Assembly: GCA_022774645.1 (NCBI GenBank)
Contig: JALFKQ010000035.1
Location: 1 to 64,000 of the forward strand
Direction: 5' to 3'
Length of the DNA: 64,000 bases
Source: Mycoplasmatota bacterium
GTDB taxonomy: Bacteria; Bacillota_I; Bacilli_A; RF39; UBA660
Both the position numbers and the translations under genes were made by a program. The notes under the pieces were generated by a model, which was given only the letters and a program-made list of their open reading frames with translations, was not told the DNA's origin and searched no databases. Of this stretch, positions 17,596-27,074 are shown one piece after another; the stretch's first letter is position 1; each line of letters opens with the position of its first letter.

Positions 17596-18642
17596 TTAGT
17601 TATATTCAATATATAAAGATTCGCCTTCACGTAATCTTATCCAATATTTGCTATTTTGAGGTGCCTTAAAAATCATTTTATGCTTGCAAGTAGAACTATT
17701 TAATTTTTTTTGTAATTCTTCAATTTGCAACTCTTTTTCGTGTATATTTTGATTTAAAGTAGCATTTTTTTCTTTTAATTCTTTATTTATGTTTGTTATT
17801 TCTGCAACTTTATTATTTAACTCTGAAATAGTGTTTTCTAGTTCTTCAATTTTTAAATCTTCATTATCCACTTTTGAATCCTCCTTTTTAAGATATATTT
17901 CTAAATATTTTCCATTGTTAGCAACCCACTGCTCATCAGCTATTTTATACCATTCGTATTTATCGTCTTTATAAACATCTAAATAATTATATATAGCATT
18001 AGTTTTAACTGTTCCTACTACAGATGAAGTGGTATTATGGTCCTTTCTTACTCTTAGTTCTGTAGCAAGTACTTTAAATTGATTTCTTAATTCATCTCTA
18101 TTTACTGAATCAATAACCAATATATTCTTAACTGCTGGATTGTTTATACAGCCTAAATATTTATATGAACTACTCATTCCCCAGTTTCCGTTTCCTTTTT
18201 CACGAGTTTTATTAAAGAATGCTGAGCCGTTGTATGCTGATTCGGAAGTATATACTTTGGTTGCATTTTTTCCATAATCAATTTCAACTACTGCCACATG
18301 TCCAGCCCCATCTTTGTTTACGCCAACTTTTCCTTTAGACCAAACCATAATTCCACCAGCCACTGGATAACTTGTTACTGTTAATCCTTTCTTTTTCGCT
18401 TTTGAATAAAAGTTTTCTGCATCACCTTGTAAAAAGTTAAAATAATTTCCTTTATAGCCAGTTATTTCAGAATATATTTCGCTTGATCTTCCTATTGCAT
18501 ATCCAACACAATTTGATAATACATTACAATTTTTATCAGTGGGATTCCCTTTGATACAATTACTATAACCACCATCAGCACTTCTTATATAATGTTTATT
18601 GCCTGCTCCTGGTTTTGACTTCCTGACACTAAAGTTATTCAT
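17596..18642 (-). CDS. Phage endolysin (CHAP + SH3 + coiled coil)
   Basis: 348 aa that cut host peptidoglycan at the end of the lytic cycle. The N-terminal CHAP-type amidase/endopeptidase domain has its nucleophile in NCVGYA (Cys45) and its His in GAGHVAVVE. A bacterial SH3 domain follows (LRVRKDHNTTSSVVGTV, near residue 195). Then comes an ~55-residue Glu/Lys/Asn coiled coil (about 262-315) and a short C-terminal part. It overlaps the holin gene by 8 nt. The coiled-coil tail is unusual for an endolysin and may mediate oligomerisation. Confidence 0.92.
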   Translation of the reverse strand: MNNFSVRKSKPGAGNKHYIRSADGGYSNCIKGNPTDKNCNVLSNCVGYAIGRSSEIYSEITGYKGNYFNFLQGDAENFYSKAKKKGLTVTSYPVAGGIMVWSKGKVGVNKDGAGHVAVVEIDYGKNATKVYTSESAYNGSAFFNKTREKGNGNWGMSSSYKYLGCINNPAVKNILVIDSVNRDELRNQFKVLATELRVRKDHNTTSSVVGTVKTNAIYNYLDVYKDDKYEWYKIADEQWVANNGKYLEIYLKKEDSKVDNEDLKIEELENTISELNNKVAEITNINKELKEKNATLNQNIHEKELQIEELQKKLNSSTCKHKMIFKAPQNSKYWIRLREGESLYIEYN

Positions 18643-18955
18643 CTAAATCATCTCTTTTAATTTCTATAATATTTTCAATATCACTATATTTTTTAAATAT
18701 TTTATCTTCAAAAGATTTATAAATTGCATCTGCACCAAGCCAAGTAATTAATCCTACCCAAATTGAATTGATTAGAGATAGTTCTGTGAATGATAATGCG
18801 AATACAATACCTATTCCTATACTTGATATCAAACTAACAAAAAAGAGCCATTTTTTGCTCTTTAATTGTTCTTTGATTTTTTGAATAGTAGCAGTACTTA
18901 CTATTGAAGCAGCTATGCTCACTATTAATATTTGCTTTATTATTTCCAAATTCAT
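18635..18955 (-). CDS. Phage holin
   Basis: 106 aa with an N-terminal helix (residues 6-24), two central helices (about 36-56 and 60-80) and a charged C-terminal tail. It sits directly before the endolysin, with which it overlaps. This matches small holins that open the membrane to release endolysin. The exact family is not certain. Confidence 0.8.
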   Translation of the reverse strand: MNLEIIKQILIVSIAASIVSTATIQKIKEQLKSKKWLFFVSLISSIGIGIVFALSFTELSLINSIWVGLITWLGADAIYKSFEDKIFKKYSDIENIIEIKRDDLDE

Positions 18956-18970
18956 ATTATATTTTCCTTT

Positions 18971-19303
18971 CTATTTTCTTTCTTTTAAAATTAATAAATC
19001 TTCATGTATATTTTGAAAACTTTTAATAGCTCTCTCATCGTGTTGTTTAAATTCGTTATTAGTATTATCCATGCTTGTTTTAAGCAAATTTAAAGATTCA
19101 GCAATATTTCTATTGCTTACTGATAATTCTTTAAGAATTGCATTATTAGCTTCTCTTTCTTGCTTTTTATCCTCTTTTTCTTCAACTTCTTTTTCTTTAC
19201 GATCCTTTCTATCAAGAAAGAGATATATAATAAAAAGAACAGCCATGATGACTGTTCCACCGTATTGAAAAAGAGCAAGCGATAACTCTTTTAATTCTTC
19301 CAT
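18971..19303 (-). CDS. Holin-like / lysis-associated single-span protein
   Basis: 110 aa. One membrane helix (about residues 12-30) is followed by a highly charged DRKDRKEKEVEEKEDKKQE stretch and a coiled coil. This resembles BhlA/UviB-type accessory holins or phage hemolysin-XhlA-like proteins. Immediately upstream of the holin. Confidence 0.65.
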   Translation of the reverse strand: MEELKELSLALFQYGGTVIMAVLFIIYLFLDRKDRKEKEVEEKEDKKQEREANNAILKELSVSNRNIAESLNLLKTSMDNTNNEFKQHDERAIKSFQNIHEDLLILKERK

Positions 19304-19324
19304 CTGTCTCTCCTTTCTTCTTTC

Positions 19325-19822
19325 TTAACTAAAAGATAATTTTATATCTTCAACACTAACTGTTACAGGTATATTATTAGTTGTATTTGAAAACGAAGAA
19401 GATTTTTCTATTATTAATTTAATAGAATTACTTGATCTTACTGCTGCTGTGCAAGAATATAAAGATTTATAGTCATATCCTCCCGCTACAAATGATTTAT
19501 TGTCTAAATATCCACCACCACTGATTCTGGTATTTGCCTTTAGAATATCAACCTGTACATTTTCAATATTATCTAAATTTTTTGGTGTGAATATCGTAAA
19601 ATGTAATCCTTTTGCAGATCCAGTAACACATCCTGCAAAATCCATGCTTGTATTCAGTGCTTCAAATGTATCTCCTGGCTTATACTTCATAGAATTTTCT
19701 ATATCATTTTTAAATTTATTCAAGTATTCTTTTAAATTGATATACTCATTTGATTCTTTGTGAACTATTGAATCTGATGTAATTCTTTCATTATCTAATT
19801 TATAAATTAATTTAGTCGCCAT
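19325..19822 (-). CDS. Tail-tip/receptor-binding paralogue 1
   Basis: 165 aa. It begins MATKLIYKLDNERITSDSIV, a ~40-residue attachment module shared with the two genes upstream, and then a beta-rich variable part ending in VSVEDIKLSFS. The position between tail structural genes and the lysis module suggests a host-recognition or baseplate decoration protein. No strong ribosome site is present; translation may be coupled to the previous gene. Confidence 0.6.
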   Translation of the reverse strand: MATKLIYKLDNERITSDSIVHKESNEYINLKEYLNKFKNDIENSMKYKPGDTFEALNTSMDFAGCVTGSAKGLHFTIFTPKNLDNIENVQVDILKANTRISGGGYLDNKSFVAGGYDYKSLYSCTAAVRSSNSIKLIIEKSSSFSNTTNNIPVTVSVEDIKLSFS

Positions 19823-19838
19823 AATAACGACTATTTAA

Positions 19839-20315
19839 CTATTCTATATATCCAATTATCTTAGTTATATTTATATTATTAGCAGTAGTATTTATCGTGA
19901 TTTTAGGTGTGGCTGTAAACTGTGCTTCTGTTGTGTTACCATTTGTTATTTTTTCACCTGATATTAAAATTCTTTTTTGCTTAATATAAAAAGTACTACC
20001 CCATCTTGCAAGAGTAGTTAAATCCACATATTTATTATTCGGCTCAAATACTTTTACACTGGAATATGTTTTATCATTATCAGCATAAAAAATTTCAATA
20101 TATTTAAACTCTTCAACACTTTTTTCTAAAGTAATTGCACCATTTGTGCTACCTGTAAATAATACTACTTTATTATTTAATAACTTATTTAATTTACTGT
20201 CTATTTCATTCAGTAAAAGACATAAGTTTTTATAACTATTAGTTCCAATTTTGTGAACTATTGAATTGGATGTAATTCTCTCATTATTTAATTCATATAT
20301 TTTTTTTGTTGCCAT
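19839..20315 (-). CDS. Tail-tip/receptor-binding paralogue 2
   Basis: About 158 aa starting MATKKIYELNNERITSNSIV. The N-terminal module matches genes 1 and 3, but the rest of the chain differs strongly (no shared motifs after about residue 45). The start chosen is the ATG at 20315; a TTG three codons upstream is the only alternative. The divergence after a common anchor is what is expected of exchangeable receptor-binding heads. Confidence 0.6.
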   Translation of the reverse strand: MATKKIYELNNERITSNSIVHKIGTNSYKNLCLLLNEIDSKLNKLLNNKVVLFTGSTNGAITLEKSVEEFKYIEIFYADNDKTYSSVKVFEPNNKYVDLTTLARWGSTFYIKQKRILISGEKITNGNTTEAQFTATPKITINTTANNINITKIIGYIE

Positions 20316-20335
20316 TATTTTCAAATTAAATCAAT

Positions 20336-20809
20336 TTAATTAAATGTTAATGTTAAAGCACCAATTTCAACTGAAACTGGTGTATTGTTTGTTCCACTCA
20401 TTGTACTGCCTGGTGCATATGATAAATGGATTGCATTGTCTCCTGATTTTCTTGCAGAAACTTTATTTGTTACATCAATATAATCAAGAATATATTCTCC
20501 AGATGTATTTCTAACAGTGATTTTTGCTGATGTTACTGTTATATTGCTTATGTTAGTTAATTTTTTTGGTAGGAAAACTCCAAATCTAATTTGACCTTTT
20601 CCAGCAGTTATGCTCCCGCCAACTGTAATGTAAGATCTATCGCTAATAATGTAAGTATCACCTTTTTGATAATTAAGTTTTTCTTCAATACTATTTTCTA
20701 AATTATCTAAATATTTTTTTAGATTGATGTATTCATTTGATTTTTCATGCACGATAGAATCAGATGTGATTCTTTCATCTTTTAATTTATAAATTGATTT
20801 AACTGCCAT
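20336..20809 (-). CDS. Tail-tip/receptor-binding paralogue 3
   Basis: 157 aa starting MAVKSIYKLKDERITSDSIV. It is closer to paralogue 1 than to 2 and shares its NTPVSVEIGALTLTF ending. The ATG at 20809 has AGGTGG 5 nt upstream; a GTG three codons earlier is less likely. It is the first of the three genes and lies directly behind the hairpin and repeat region at 20822-20962. Confidence 0.62.
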   Translation of the reverse strand: MAVKSIYKLKDERITSDSIVHEKSNEYINLKKYLDNLENSIEEKLNYQKGDTYIISDRSYITVGGSITAGKGQIRFGVFLPKKLTNISNITVTSAKITVRNTSGEYILDYIDVTNKVSARKSGDNAIHLSYAPGSTMSGTNNTPVSVEIGALTLTFN

Positions 20810-20821
20810 AACAGCCACCTG

Positions 20822-20896
20822 AAAGAGGTGAAATAGTTAAATAGCTATTCCACCTCTTTTCTTTGTTAGGAAGGTGGCTACATAGCCCTCCTTCCT
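20822..20896 (-). other. Two intercistronic hairpins ahead of the receptor-binding genes
   Basis: Stem 1: AAAGAGGTG/CACCTCTTT (20822-20830 with 20851-20859), continued inward by AATAG/CTATT. Stem 2: AGGAAGG/CCTTCCT (20868-20874 with 20890-20896) plus GGCT/AGCC. Neither has a T tract on the minus strand, so they are more likely processing or translation-control elements than terminators. Confidence 0.6.
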
Positions 20897-20962
20897 GTAT
20901 GTATGTATGTATGTATGTATAAGCATCGCATTCTTGTGAATGCTTGTCAATACCTTTTTCAT
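20837..20962 (-). CDS. 41-aa ORF containing a tetranucleotide repeat
   Basis: It starts MKKVLTSIHKNAML and ends KKRGGIAI. AAAGGAGG (20968-20975) stands 5 nt before the ATG and overlaps the stop of the upstream tail gene, so translation is likely. Six TGTA units inside the gene encode IHTYIHTY. Gain or loss of one unit changes the frame: one alternative frame stops quickly and another runs past the hairpins. Product function is unknown. Confidence 0.55.
   Translation of the reverse strand: MKKVLTSIHKNAMLIHTYIHTYRKEGYVATFLTKKRGGIAI
20896..20920. repeat. (TGTA)6 simple repeat
   Basis: Twenty-five bases of uninterrupted TGTA units, the kind of tract that changes length by slipped-strand replication. 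Confidence 0.95.
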
Positions 20963-20974
20963 ATCTTCCTCCTT

Positions 20975-22432
20975 TTATGTTTCTTCATAAGTTCCAACTT
21001 TAATGAAACCTAAACAATCATAATCTTCATTCATCGTTATAAATCCATTTACATTAAAATAATTAATTTCATCAACATCATACCAATTATGATTTGGGAT
21101 TCCTTTTTTAATTAATTGAACCCCAGAATTCTCTGATGACAATACATTAGTAGATGAGCCATCGCTTACATAAACAATAATATTCCACTTTTTTCTATAA
21201 TCAAAATTCTCTAATACTATTGAGCCTGAGTATGTATTATTTTTAATTGTAGCAGATAATGTTTGTGCCGATGAATAAGTTTCTGATTCATCTTCTTTAT
21301 ATTTATAATAGATATTTAATTGATTATCGGTTGCTCCAAAAGAACCATTATAAATATTTCCTGAAAAATCAAGTTTAACTTTTCCAGATGTTGAATCTAC
21401 CCTGTCGGCAATTGCACTTATTGATAATGGGATATAATTTATAATCGTTAAATTATTAGAGCTATATGTAATTGAATTTGTGTATCCTCTTGAATCAACT
21501 GTTGTTATCGTGATTGAATCAGACCAATCAATAATTGATGGACTTGATTTATCAATATTGTTAATTTTTGTTGATATAATTGAAGAACCATTTTTAGCTG
21601 TTGAAACAAATGTTATTTTAGGCTTAGATTTATATTTTATAAATTTATTTTTATTACCAGTTAATGCGATACAAATTGAATTACTATCTTCAATTGTAGT
21701 TGTTAAATTTGGTTTGCATTTTTCTTCTGAAGCAGTAACTATAAACTTACATGTTTTGGTTCCAATCAATTCGTAATTACTATTATTTAATTTATATGTA
21801 TTACAAGTTAATAATACCTCACCAGTTTTTGAATTTGGAATTTGGCTATAAAATGAAGTCGGTATGGTCCAAGATAAAGATGTTTTATCGGACTTAGTAA
21901 GCAAAGTACCACTTAAACTACCAAATGAATATGTTACATCTGAATAAAAAATATTAGACTTTCTATCAATTGAAATCAAAGTTGATGATTCAATATTACA
22001 ATCTAAGGCTGAAATTGTACTTGCACGTGGTATTGATTTTAAATCAAATGTTCCAGAACCATTACAATTATAAGATGATTTATATATTGCTGCTTTTACT
22101 TCAACACTAAATGATTTAGTACCATCATCGTTATGCTTTATTGTAAGAGTACCCTTTGTAAGTTCAGTACCTTTTTTCAGTTGTATTCTTGAAGATGATT
22201 TATAAATTTCATTTCCCTGAATTTTCAAAAGAAAAGGGCCTGAATAATAATATGAAGATTCAGCATCTCCATCGCCTAATAACGTATAACTAATTGTTGT
22301 ACTATTATTATCTATACTTTGCGATTTTATTGACCAATTAAATCGTACATATCTACCCTGGAAATTGCCAGTAATAACACTACCACTTGTAACTTCTGAA
22401 AATAATTGTATATTTAATTTCATTTTATTCAT
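20975..22432 (-). CDS. Phage minor structural protein (DUF859-like)
   Basis: 485 aa beginning MNKMKLNIQLFSEVTSGS and continuing as a long beta-rich chain of immunoglobulin-like strands (SYTLLGDGDAESSYYYSGPF, NHNWYDVDEINYF near the end). This matches the DUF859 minor structural proteins found behind the tail lysin in phages of Gram-positive hosts, probably a fibre or baseplate part. The start overlaps the preceding gene's stop (TAATG). Family recognition is from memory. Confidence 0.7.
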   Translation of the reverse strand: MNKMKLNIQLFSEVTSGSVITGNFQGRYVRFNWSIKSQSIDNNSTTISYTLLGDGDAESSYYYSGPFLLKIQGNEIYKSSSRIQLKKGTELTKGTLTIKHNDDGTKSFSVEVKAAIYKSSYNCNGSGTFDLKSIPRASTISALDCNIESSTLISIDRKSNIFYSDVTYSFGSLSGTLLTKSDKTSLSWTIPTSFYSQIPNSKTGEVLLTCNTYKLNNSNYELIGTKTCKFIVTASEEKCKPNLTTTIEDSNSICIALTGNKNKFIKYKSKPKITFVSTAKNGSSIISTKINNIDKSSPSIIDWSDSITITTVDSRGYTNSITYSSNNLTIINYIPLSISAIADRVDSTSGKVKLDFSGNIYNGSFGATDNQLNIYYKYKEDESETYSSAQTLSATIKNNTYSGSIVLENFDYRKKWNIIVYVSDGSSTNVLSSENSGVQLIKKGIPNHNWYDVDEINYFNVNGFITMNEDYDCLGFIKVGTYEET

Positions 22433-24096
22433 TATGTATACGCCCCTGTTCCTTTATGACCTTTTGAATCAGTATAATTTTCATATCTAGTGTAATCACC
22501 TACTTGCAAATATTTTTTAACAAACAAATTATCCGTTCTAACCACAGATTCATTTAATTCATCATCATATCCTACAAATAAAATTTCCCTTGCTAAATTG
22601 CCTGTTTGATCTTCTACTTTTATACCATTTATTGAATACGTTCCTTTTATTTTTGAATCTTCATTTCCGAAAATAAGCCCATTTTTATCTATTGATGCTA
22701 GCTTTTTACTATTCTCATCATATAATTCCAATAAACCATTACTATTATTAATTCCACCTAAGCGAAGAACCCCGCCTTTTATTAGATCGGCAGTTAAATT
22801 TATAACATTGATATTTTGCATGTCTAAAGTTCCATCAATTCTCCAAGCGGAAGTAAATGTTCCATTTACACCAGTATTTGAGAACCCAATGCCAAGATAA
22901 TTAAATAAAAGACAATTTTGTGCTTCATTTAAAGGCAATTTATCAACAATTAATATTCTATTTTCTTCTTTGATAACATATCCCTTATTTAACACTGACC
23001 AAAGTAAATCAGTTGATTGATTCAAATTATCTTGCAATATTGTTTTTACTTTTTCTGATTCTTCTTTGGCTGCATCAGAAGCCACTTTATTGACATTTTG
23101 AATAAGCGATTTTAGAGAACTTTTAAAATTACCAAATTCAATACTTTTGAATCTTTGCGAAATAACATCATATTTTACTGAAATGACATTTGTTTTTAAT
23201 GCAAGTTTTATTTTTGGATGCTCTAAATAAACTGTATCTCCTACATCGGTTATATAATTTAAATTAGCTGATAAAGAATAATTCACTTTTGGTAATTTAT
23301 TATTTTCTAAATATATATTTGCCTTATTTCTTAGATCAGCAATCAATGCATTTGTATAATCATCATCTGATGAATAATCATCTCTTTCTAGTTCTTGCTC
23401 AAAAGAAATTACTTTTGTAAATGGAATATCATAAAGTTGTTCTTCTAATGTAATGTATTTTTCAGGTAATAGTAATCCATCTTTTCCAACTGGTAAAAGT
23501 TTTGTAACAACATCATCCCAATTCTCATTAACTTTTAATTCTTTTAAATTCTTTGAATATTTAATTTGAACGCCTCTATCAACGCCTATCTCATCAAAAA
23601 TTGAAATATTAAAGTTATTTCTAACTAAATGACCACCCCAACGCTCTATAACTATGTTAATCGCTTCTTCTAGCGACTTTCTGACACATCTATATGTTGA
23701 TAATGTATTAATATTTGAAGTTGTAGTAAATGGGCTTAATTTGTCGGTATTACTGTTTAAATGTTCTAACGCATAATTGCAATTTTTATCAACAATGTAA
23801 TTATCAAGAATAATATAATTACTTGCATCAAAATACACATGTTTGGCTTTAACATATATATAATTGTTTTTAATCTCTGGATTAATAATTCTAAACAATT
23901 GCTTTCCTTCTGGAAATGGCGTAGGACATTTAATAATCATATTTGCTTGATAATAATCTATGTTATCTATTGTATCTTCAAGTTCAATATAATAATCACC
24001 ATTATCTTCTTTAAAAATATCACATTTTCTTGGATGAAGAACTTTTAAACCATTATGGTTAAATATTTTTTCATTTGATTCATAGACACTTATCAT
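22432..24096 (-). CDS. Phage tail-associated (endopeptidase-like) minor structural protein
   Basis: About 554 aa. The N-terminal 330 residues (SVYESNEKIFNHNGLKVLHPRKCDIF and onward) resemble the baseplate hub (gp27-like Tal) of siphoviruses, annotated as prophage tail endopeptidase. The C-terminal part reads like a beta-helical or intramolecular tail segment (LNLTADLIKGGVLRLGG). The ATG at 24096 has AGGTGG 5 nt upstream. It follows Dit, as in most siphoviral baseplates. Confidence 0.82.
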   Translation of the reverse strand: MISVYESNEKIFNHNGLKVLHPRKCDIFKEDNGDYYIELEDTIDNIDYYQANMIIKCPTPFPEGKQLFRIINPEIKNNYIYVKAKHVYFDASNYIILDNYIVDKNCNYALEHLNSNTDKLSPFTTTSNINTLSTYRCVRKSLEEAINIVIERWGGHLVRNNFNISIFDEIGVDRGVQIKYSKNLKELKVNENWDDVVTKLLPVGKDGLLLPEKYITLEEQLYDIPFTKVISFEQELERDDYSSDDDYTNALIADLRNKANIYLENNKLPKVNYSLSANLNYITDVGDTVYLEHPKIKLALKTNVISVKYDVISQRFKSIEFGNFKSSLKSLIQNVNKVASDAAKEESEKVKTILQDNLNQSTDLLWSVLNKGYVIKEENRILIVDKLPLNEAQNCLLFNYLGIGFSNTGVNGTFTSAWRIDGTLDMQNINVINLTADLIKGGVLRLGGINNSNGLLELYDENSKKLASIDKNGLIFGNEDSKIKGTYSINGIKVEDQTGNLAREILFVGYDDELNESVVRTDNLFVKKYLQVGDYTRYENYTDSKGHKGTGAYT

Positions 24097-24785
24097 TATA
24101 ACCACCTACTATTTGGCTCTATCGCAACGGAAGTAACAGTTCCAATTAATATAATAGTATTATTTCCACTTGTTAATTTTGGAAAATCACCAATCATTTT
24201 ATTATTTTTTAAAACACCATCAATTCCATATGCTTCTTCAAGTGTTGAATCAATTACAATAGTTTCAGTTTCAGTACCAAGTTCTAAACTAAATATAGTT
24301 GTATTATTTAATTTAAAATCTATATTTCCACTTCCTACTATCGTAATTTTTGGTAGTGAATCAATATAGCCTGCATTTGTAACAGTTAATTCATTTGTTC
24401 CAGTAAATTTTTCTTCATTTAACTTAAATTTATAAGGTTGCACATAAAATTTAACTTTTGCAGTTTTAAAATTAATTAATCTATTAAAGTCTATACCATC
24501 TATTATTTGAGCATTATAATATTTATCTGGCTCATTAGATAATACTAATTTTCCAGCACCAGTAAAAAAATTAATTATTTCATTAACATCATAATTTTTT
24601 GTTAATGCAATTGATAGTGTTTTAGTATAACTTTCATATCCTAAATTTTCAACTATATCGCCATCTCTTCCTTCAATTTCTATAATACTTCTTCTGATTT
24701 TTGGAACGCTGATAGGTGGTAATTCACATATTAATAATCCATGAATTTCACTACTATTTTTATTTTTCCAAATTATTGAGTTCAT
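24096..24785 (-). CDS. Distal tail protein (Dit)
   Basis: 229 aa of the siphovirus tail family. The N-terminal belt domain is visible in RRSIIEIEGRDGDIVENLGYESY, followed by a galectin-like C-terminal half. Dit forms the hexameric ring joining the tail tube to the baseplate hub. It overlaps the tape measure gene by 4 nt. Confidence 0.87.
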   Translation of the reverse strand: MNSIIWKNKNSSEIHGLLICELPPISVPKIRRSIIEIEGRDGDIVENLGYESYTKTLSIALTKNYDVNEIINFFTGAGKLVLSNEPDKYYNAQIIDGIDFNRLINFKTAKVKFYVQPYKFKLNEEKFTGTNELTVTNAGYIDSLPKITIVGSGNIDFKLNNTTIFSLELGTETETIVIDSTLEEAYGIDGVLKNNKMIGDFPKLTSGNNTIILIGTVTSVAIEPNSRWL

Positions 24786-27058
24786 GCATACACCACCTTT
24801 TCTACTTTGTCTATTACAAGTTCTCCAAATTTTTCATCATTTACTTTAAAAGCCATTCCAGATAATGCTTCTTTAAATGCTCTTACATAGCCATCATAAT
24901 TGCTATTTTGTGAAGAAGAATTTGAAGAATAATTAGTGTTAATATTTGTATCAAATTCAGTTGGAATTGAATCAGCCATATCTTGTGATATATTTTTCAT
25001 GGTGTCGCTAAAACCTTCACCTATTCCAAGTGCCATATTAGTTCCTATTTCATCTTTGAATAGTTTAGATGGTGAATTAATACCAAATAATTTTTTAATA
25101 AATTTAGTTACATCGCCTACCCAACCTTTAATTTTCTTTTTTATCCAGTCAATACTGCCAGAAATACCATTCCAGATTCCACTCACTAAATTTTTACCGA
25201 CACTGCTCATATCTTTTAAATGTTGGATAAAAGCATTAACTATTGATTTAATAATTTTAGGTATTCTTGTTACTATTTCAACAGTATATTTAACCATACC
25301 AGTTGCTATTGATACCATTAGTCTTAACGTACACCTTAATAATTGTGGCGTTAATTCTATTAATTTAGCAACTACCTTTACAATAATTTCAGGTAATCTT
25401 GAAATCAATTCTGGTAAAGCATTAAATATTCCATCTGTTAAAGCGACAAGTAATTGAATACCGCATTCAATAAGTTCATCTATATTATCTAATAATGTAT
25501 TCACTAGATCCATAATGCATTGAACAGCAACTGGCATTAATTCTGGTAATGCTGATGCAATACCTTTAATTAATTCTATTAATAAAGTGATACCAGCCTG
25601 TAATATTGTAGGTAAATTTCCTAATATAAAACTAGATAAATTTGTAATTAATTGCACTGCTAATGGTATCAATTGTGGAAGCATTGCCGTGAATCCATCC
25701 ATAATTGTTTGTAGTAAGGACATCCCTGTTTCTAATAATTGTGGCATATATTCAACTAATCTTTCTGCAAGTGACATTACTAATTCAACTATTCCATTTA
25801 TAATAACATCTACCTTTGGCATAATATTATCGCCAACAGTTACTACACTCTCTACAAATTCACTAATTAATCCTTTTAAATCAGCATCTTCGTTTGCAAT
25901 TCCAGTAATTAAATTCGTCCAGGAAGATTTCATTGAACTTAATGAACCCTGAATTGTTTTAGTTGCTTCTTTTGAAGTTGTACCAGTAATTTTCATTTCA
26001 TTTTGAATTACATGAATGGCATCATAAACATCACTTAAATTAGAAAGATCATATTTAGTACCACTTATTTTAGTTGCATCACTTAATAATCTTTCCATTT
26101 CAGTTTTTGTGCCACCATATCCTAATTTTAAATTATCTAGCATCGTATAATTTTGCTTTGCAAAGCCTTGATAGGCATTTTGAATACTTGCTATGTCAGT
26201 ACCCATCTTATTAGCGTTATCTGCCATATCTATAATAGCCTGATTTGCTTTTTCGGATGCTTTTACTGTGTCACCATCTAAACTTTGTAATAAACTCGCA
26301 CTAAATGATGTAACTGTTTTCATATACTCGTTTGCTGATAATCCAGCTGTTTTATATGCTTTATTAGCATTATCTAATGTCATTTTTTGTGATTTTTCTA
26401 ATTCTGAATATTTTTCTCTTACGTCGTCAACTGATTTATTTACACTCTTTGCGTATTCTTCAATAGTCATTTCATTTGTACCAAGCAACGTTGAAACACC
26501 ACCAATAAGTTGTTCATAATCACTATAACTTCCTAATGCTTCTTTGGCTGTATTAACAAACGCACTGCCTAATGATTTTACGACGCTGCCTAGTCCTTTA
26601 ATTCCACCTATTATTGCATCCCCTAAAATGTTTGCTTTTAATATGTCACCAAAACTTAATGCACCATCACTAGCATCATCAAATCCTTTCTTCATCTCTT
26701 TTAACTCTTTCGTAGATTTACCAGTTGCATTTTCCATCTGAATAAGTTGTGTTTCGGCATTGTTTAATTGAGATTTAAAAGTTTTTACTTTTTCATTATT
26801 ACTACCATATTCTTGTTCAGCCTTATTAAGTGCTTCTCTTAATTCATTAACTTTTACTCTTTGATCCTGAACAGTTTTATTCATATTATCATAAGATGTT
26901 TTAGTTTCTTTTACACTCTTGTCTCCTGTTGAAAATTGCACAGTAGTTAATTTTAATTCAGTAGACATTAGTTTTAAATCCGATGTAATGCTTTTTAATG
27001 CTTTTCTATAATCGCTTTCACCAGTTAACTTAATAGTTCCACCAAATGATCCTGCCAT
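24782..27058 (-). CDS. Tail tape measure protein
   Basis: 758 aa. The N-terminal 150 residues are coiled coil (KVNELREALNKAEQEYGSNN). The middle is the tape-measure core (FAKQNYTMLDNLKLGYGGTKTEMERLL, a motif of the TP901 family), then long hydrophobic repeats of about 35 residues (LPTILQAGITLLIELIKGIA and similar), and a GINSPSKLFKDEIG C-terminal motif. Length sets tail length; this size suggests a fairly short tail. It follows the G/GT chaperone genes, as expected. Confidence 0.95.
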   Translation of the reverse strand: MAGSFGGTIKLTGESDYRKALKSITSDLKLMSTELKLTTVQFSTGDKSVKETKTSYDNMNKTVQDQRVKVNELREALNKAEQEYGSNNEKVKTFKSQLNNAETQLIQMENATGKSTKELKEMKKGFDDASDGALSFGDILKANILGDAIIGGIKGLGSVVKSLGSAFVNTAKEALGSYSDYEQLIGGVSTLLGTNEMTIEEYAKSVNKSVDDVREKYSELEKSQKMTLDNANKAYKTAGLSANEYMKTVTSFSASLLQSLDGDTVKASEKANQAIIDMADNANKMGTDIASIQNAYQGFAKQNYTMLDNLKLGYGGTKTEMERLLSDATKISGTKYDLSNLSDVYDAIHVIQNEMKITGTTSKEATKTIQGSLSSMKSSWTNLITGIANEDADLKGLISEFVESVVTVGDNIMPKVDVIINGIVELVMSLAERLVEYMPQLLETGMSLLQTIMDGFTAMLPQLIPLAVQLITNLSSFILGNLPTILQAGITLLIELIKGIASALPELMPVAVQCIMDLVNTLLDNIDELIECGIQLLVALTDGIFNALPELISRLPEIIVKVVAKLIELTPQLLRCTLRLMVSIATGMVKYTVEIVTRIPKIIKSIVNAFIQHLKDMSSVGKNLVSGIWNGISGSIDWIKKKIKGWVGDVTKFIKKLFGINSPSKLFKDEIGTNMALGIGEGFSDTMKNISQDMADSIPTEFDTNINTNYSSNSSSQNSNYDGYVRAFKEALSGMAFKVNDEKFGELVIDKVEKVVYA

Positions 27059-27074
27059 AAGTTATCCCTCCTTT

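Noticed and set aside
19325-20809. Diversity-generating retroelement
   Set aside because: No reverse transcriptase and no template/variable repeat pair is visible near these genes.
20896-20920. CRISPR or iteron
   Set aside because: A 4-bp unit without spacers is a microsatellite.
25587-25952. 121-aa ORF antisense to the tape measure gene
   Set aside because: Mirror of the repeated tape-measure sequence; no start signals.
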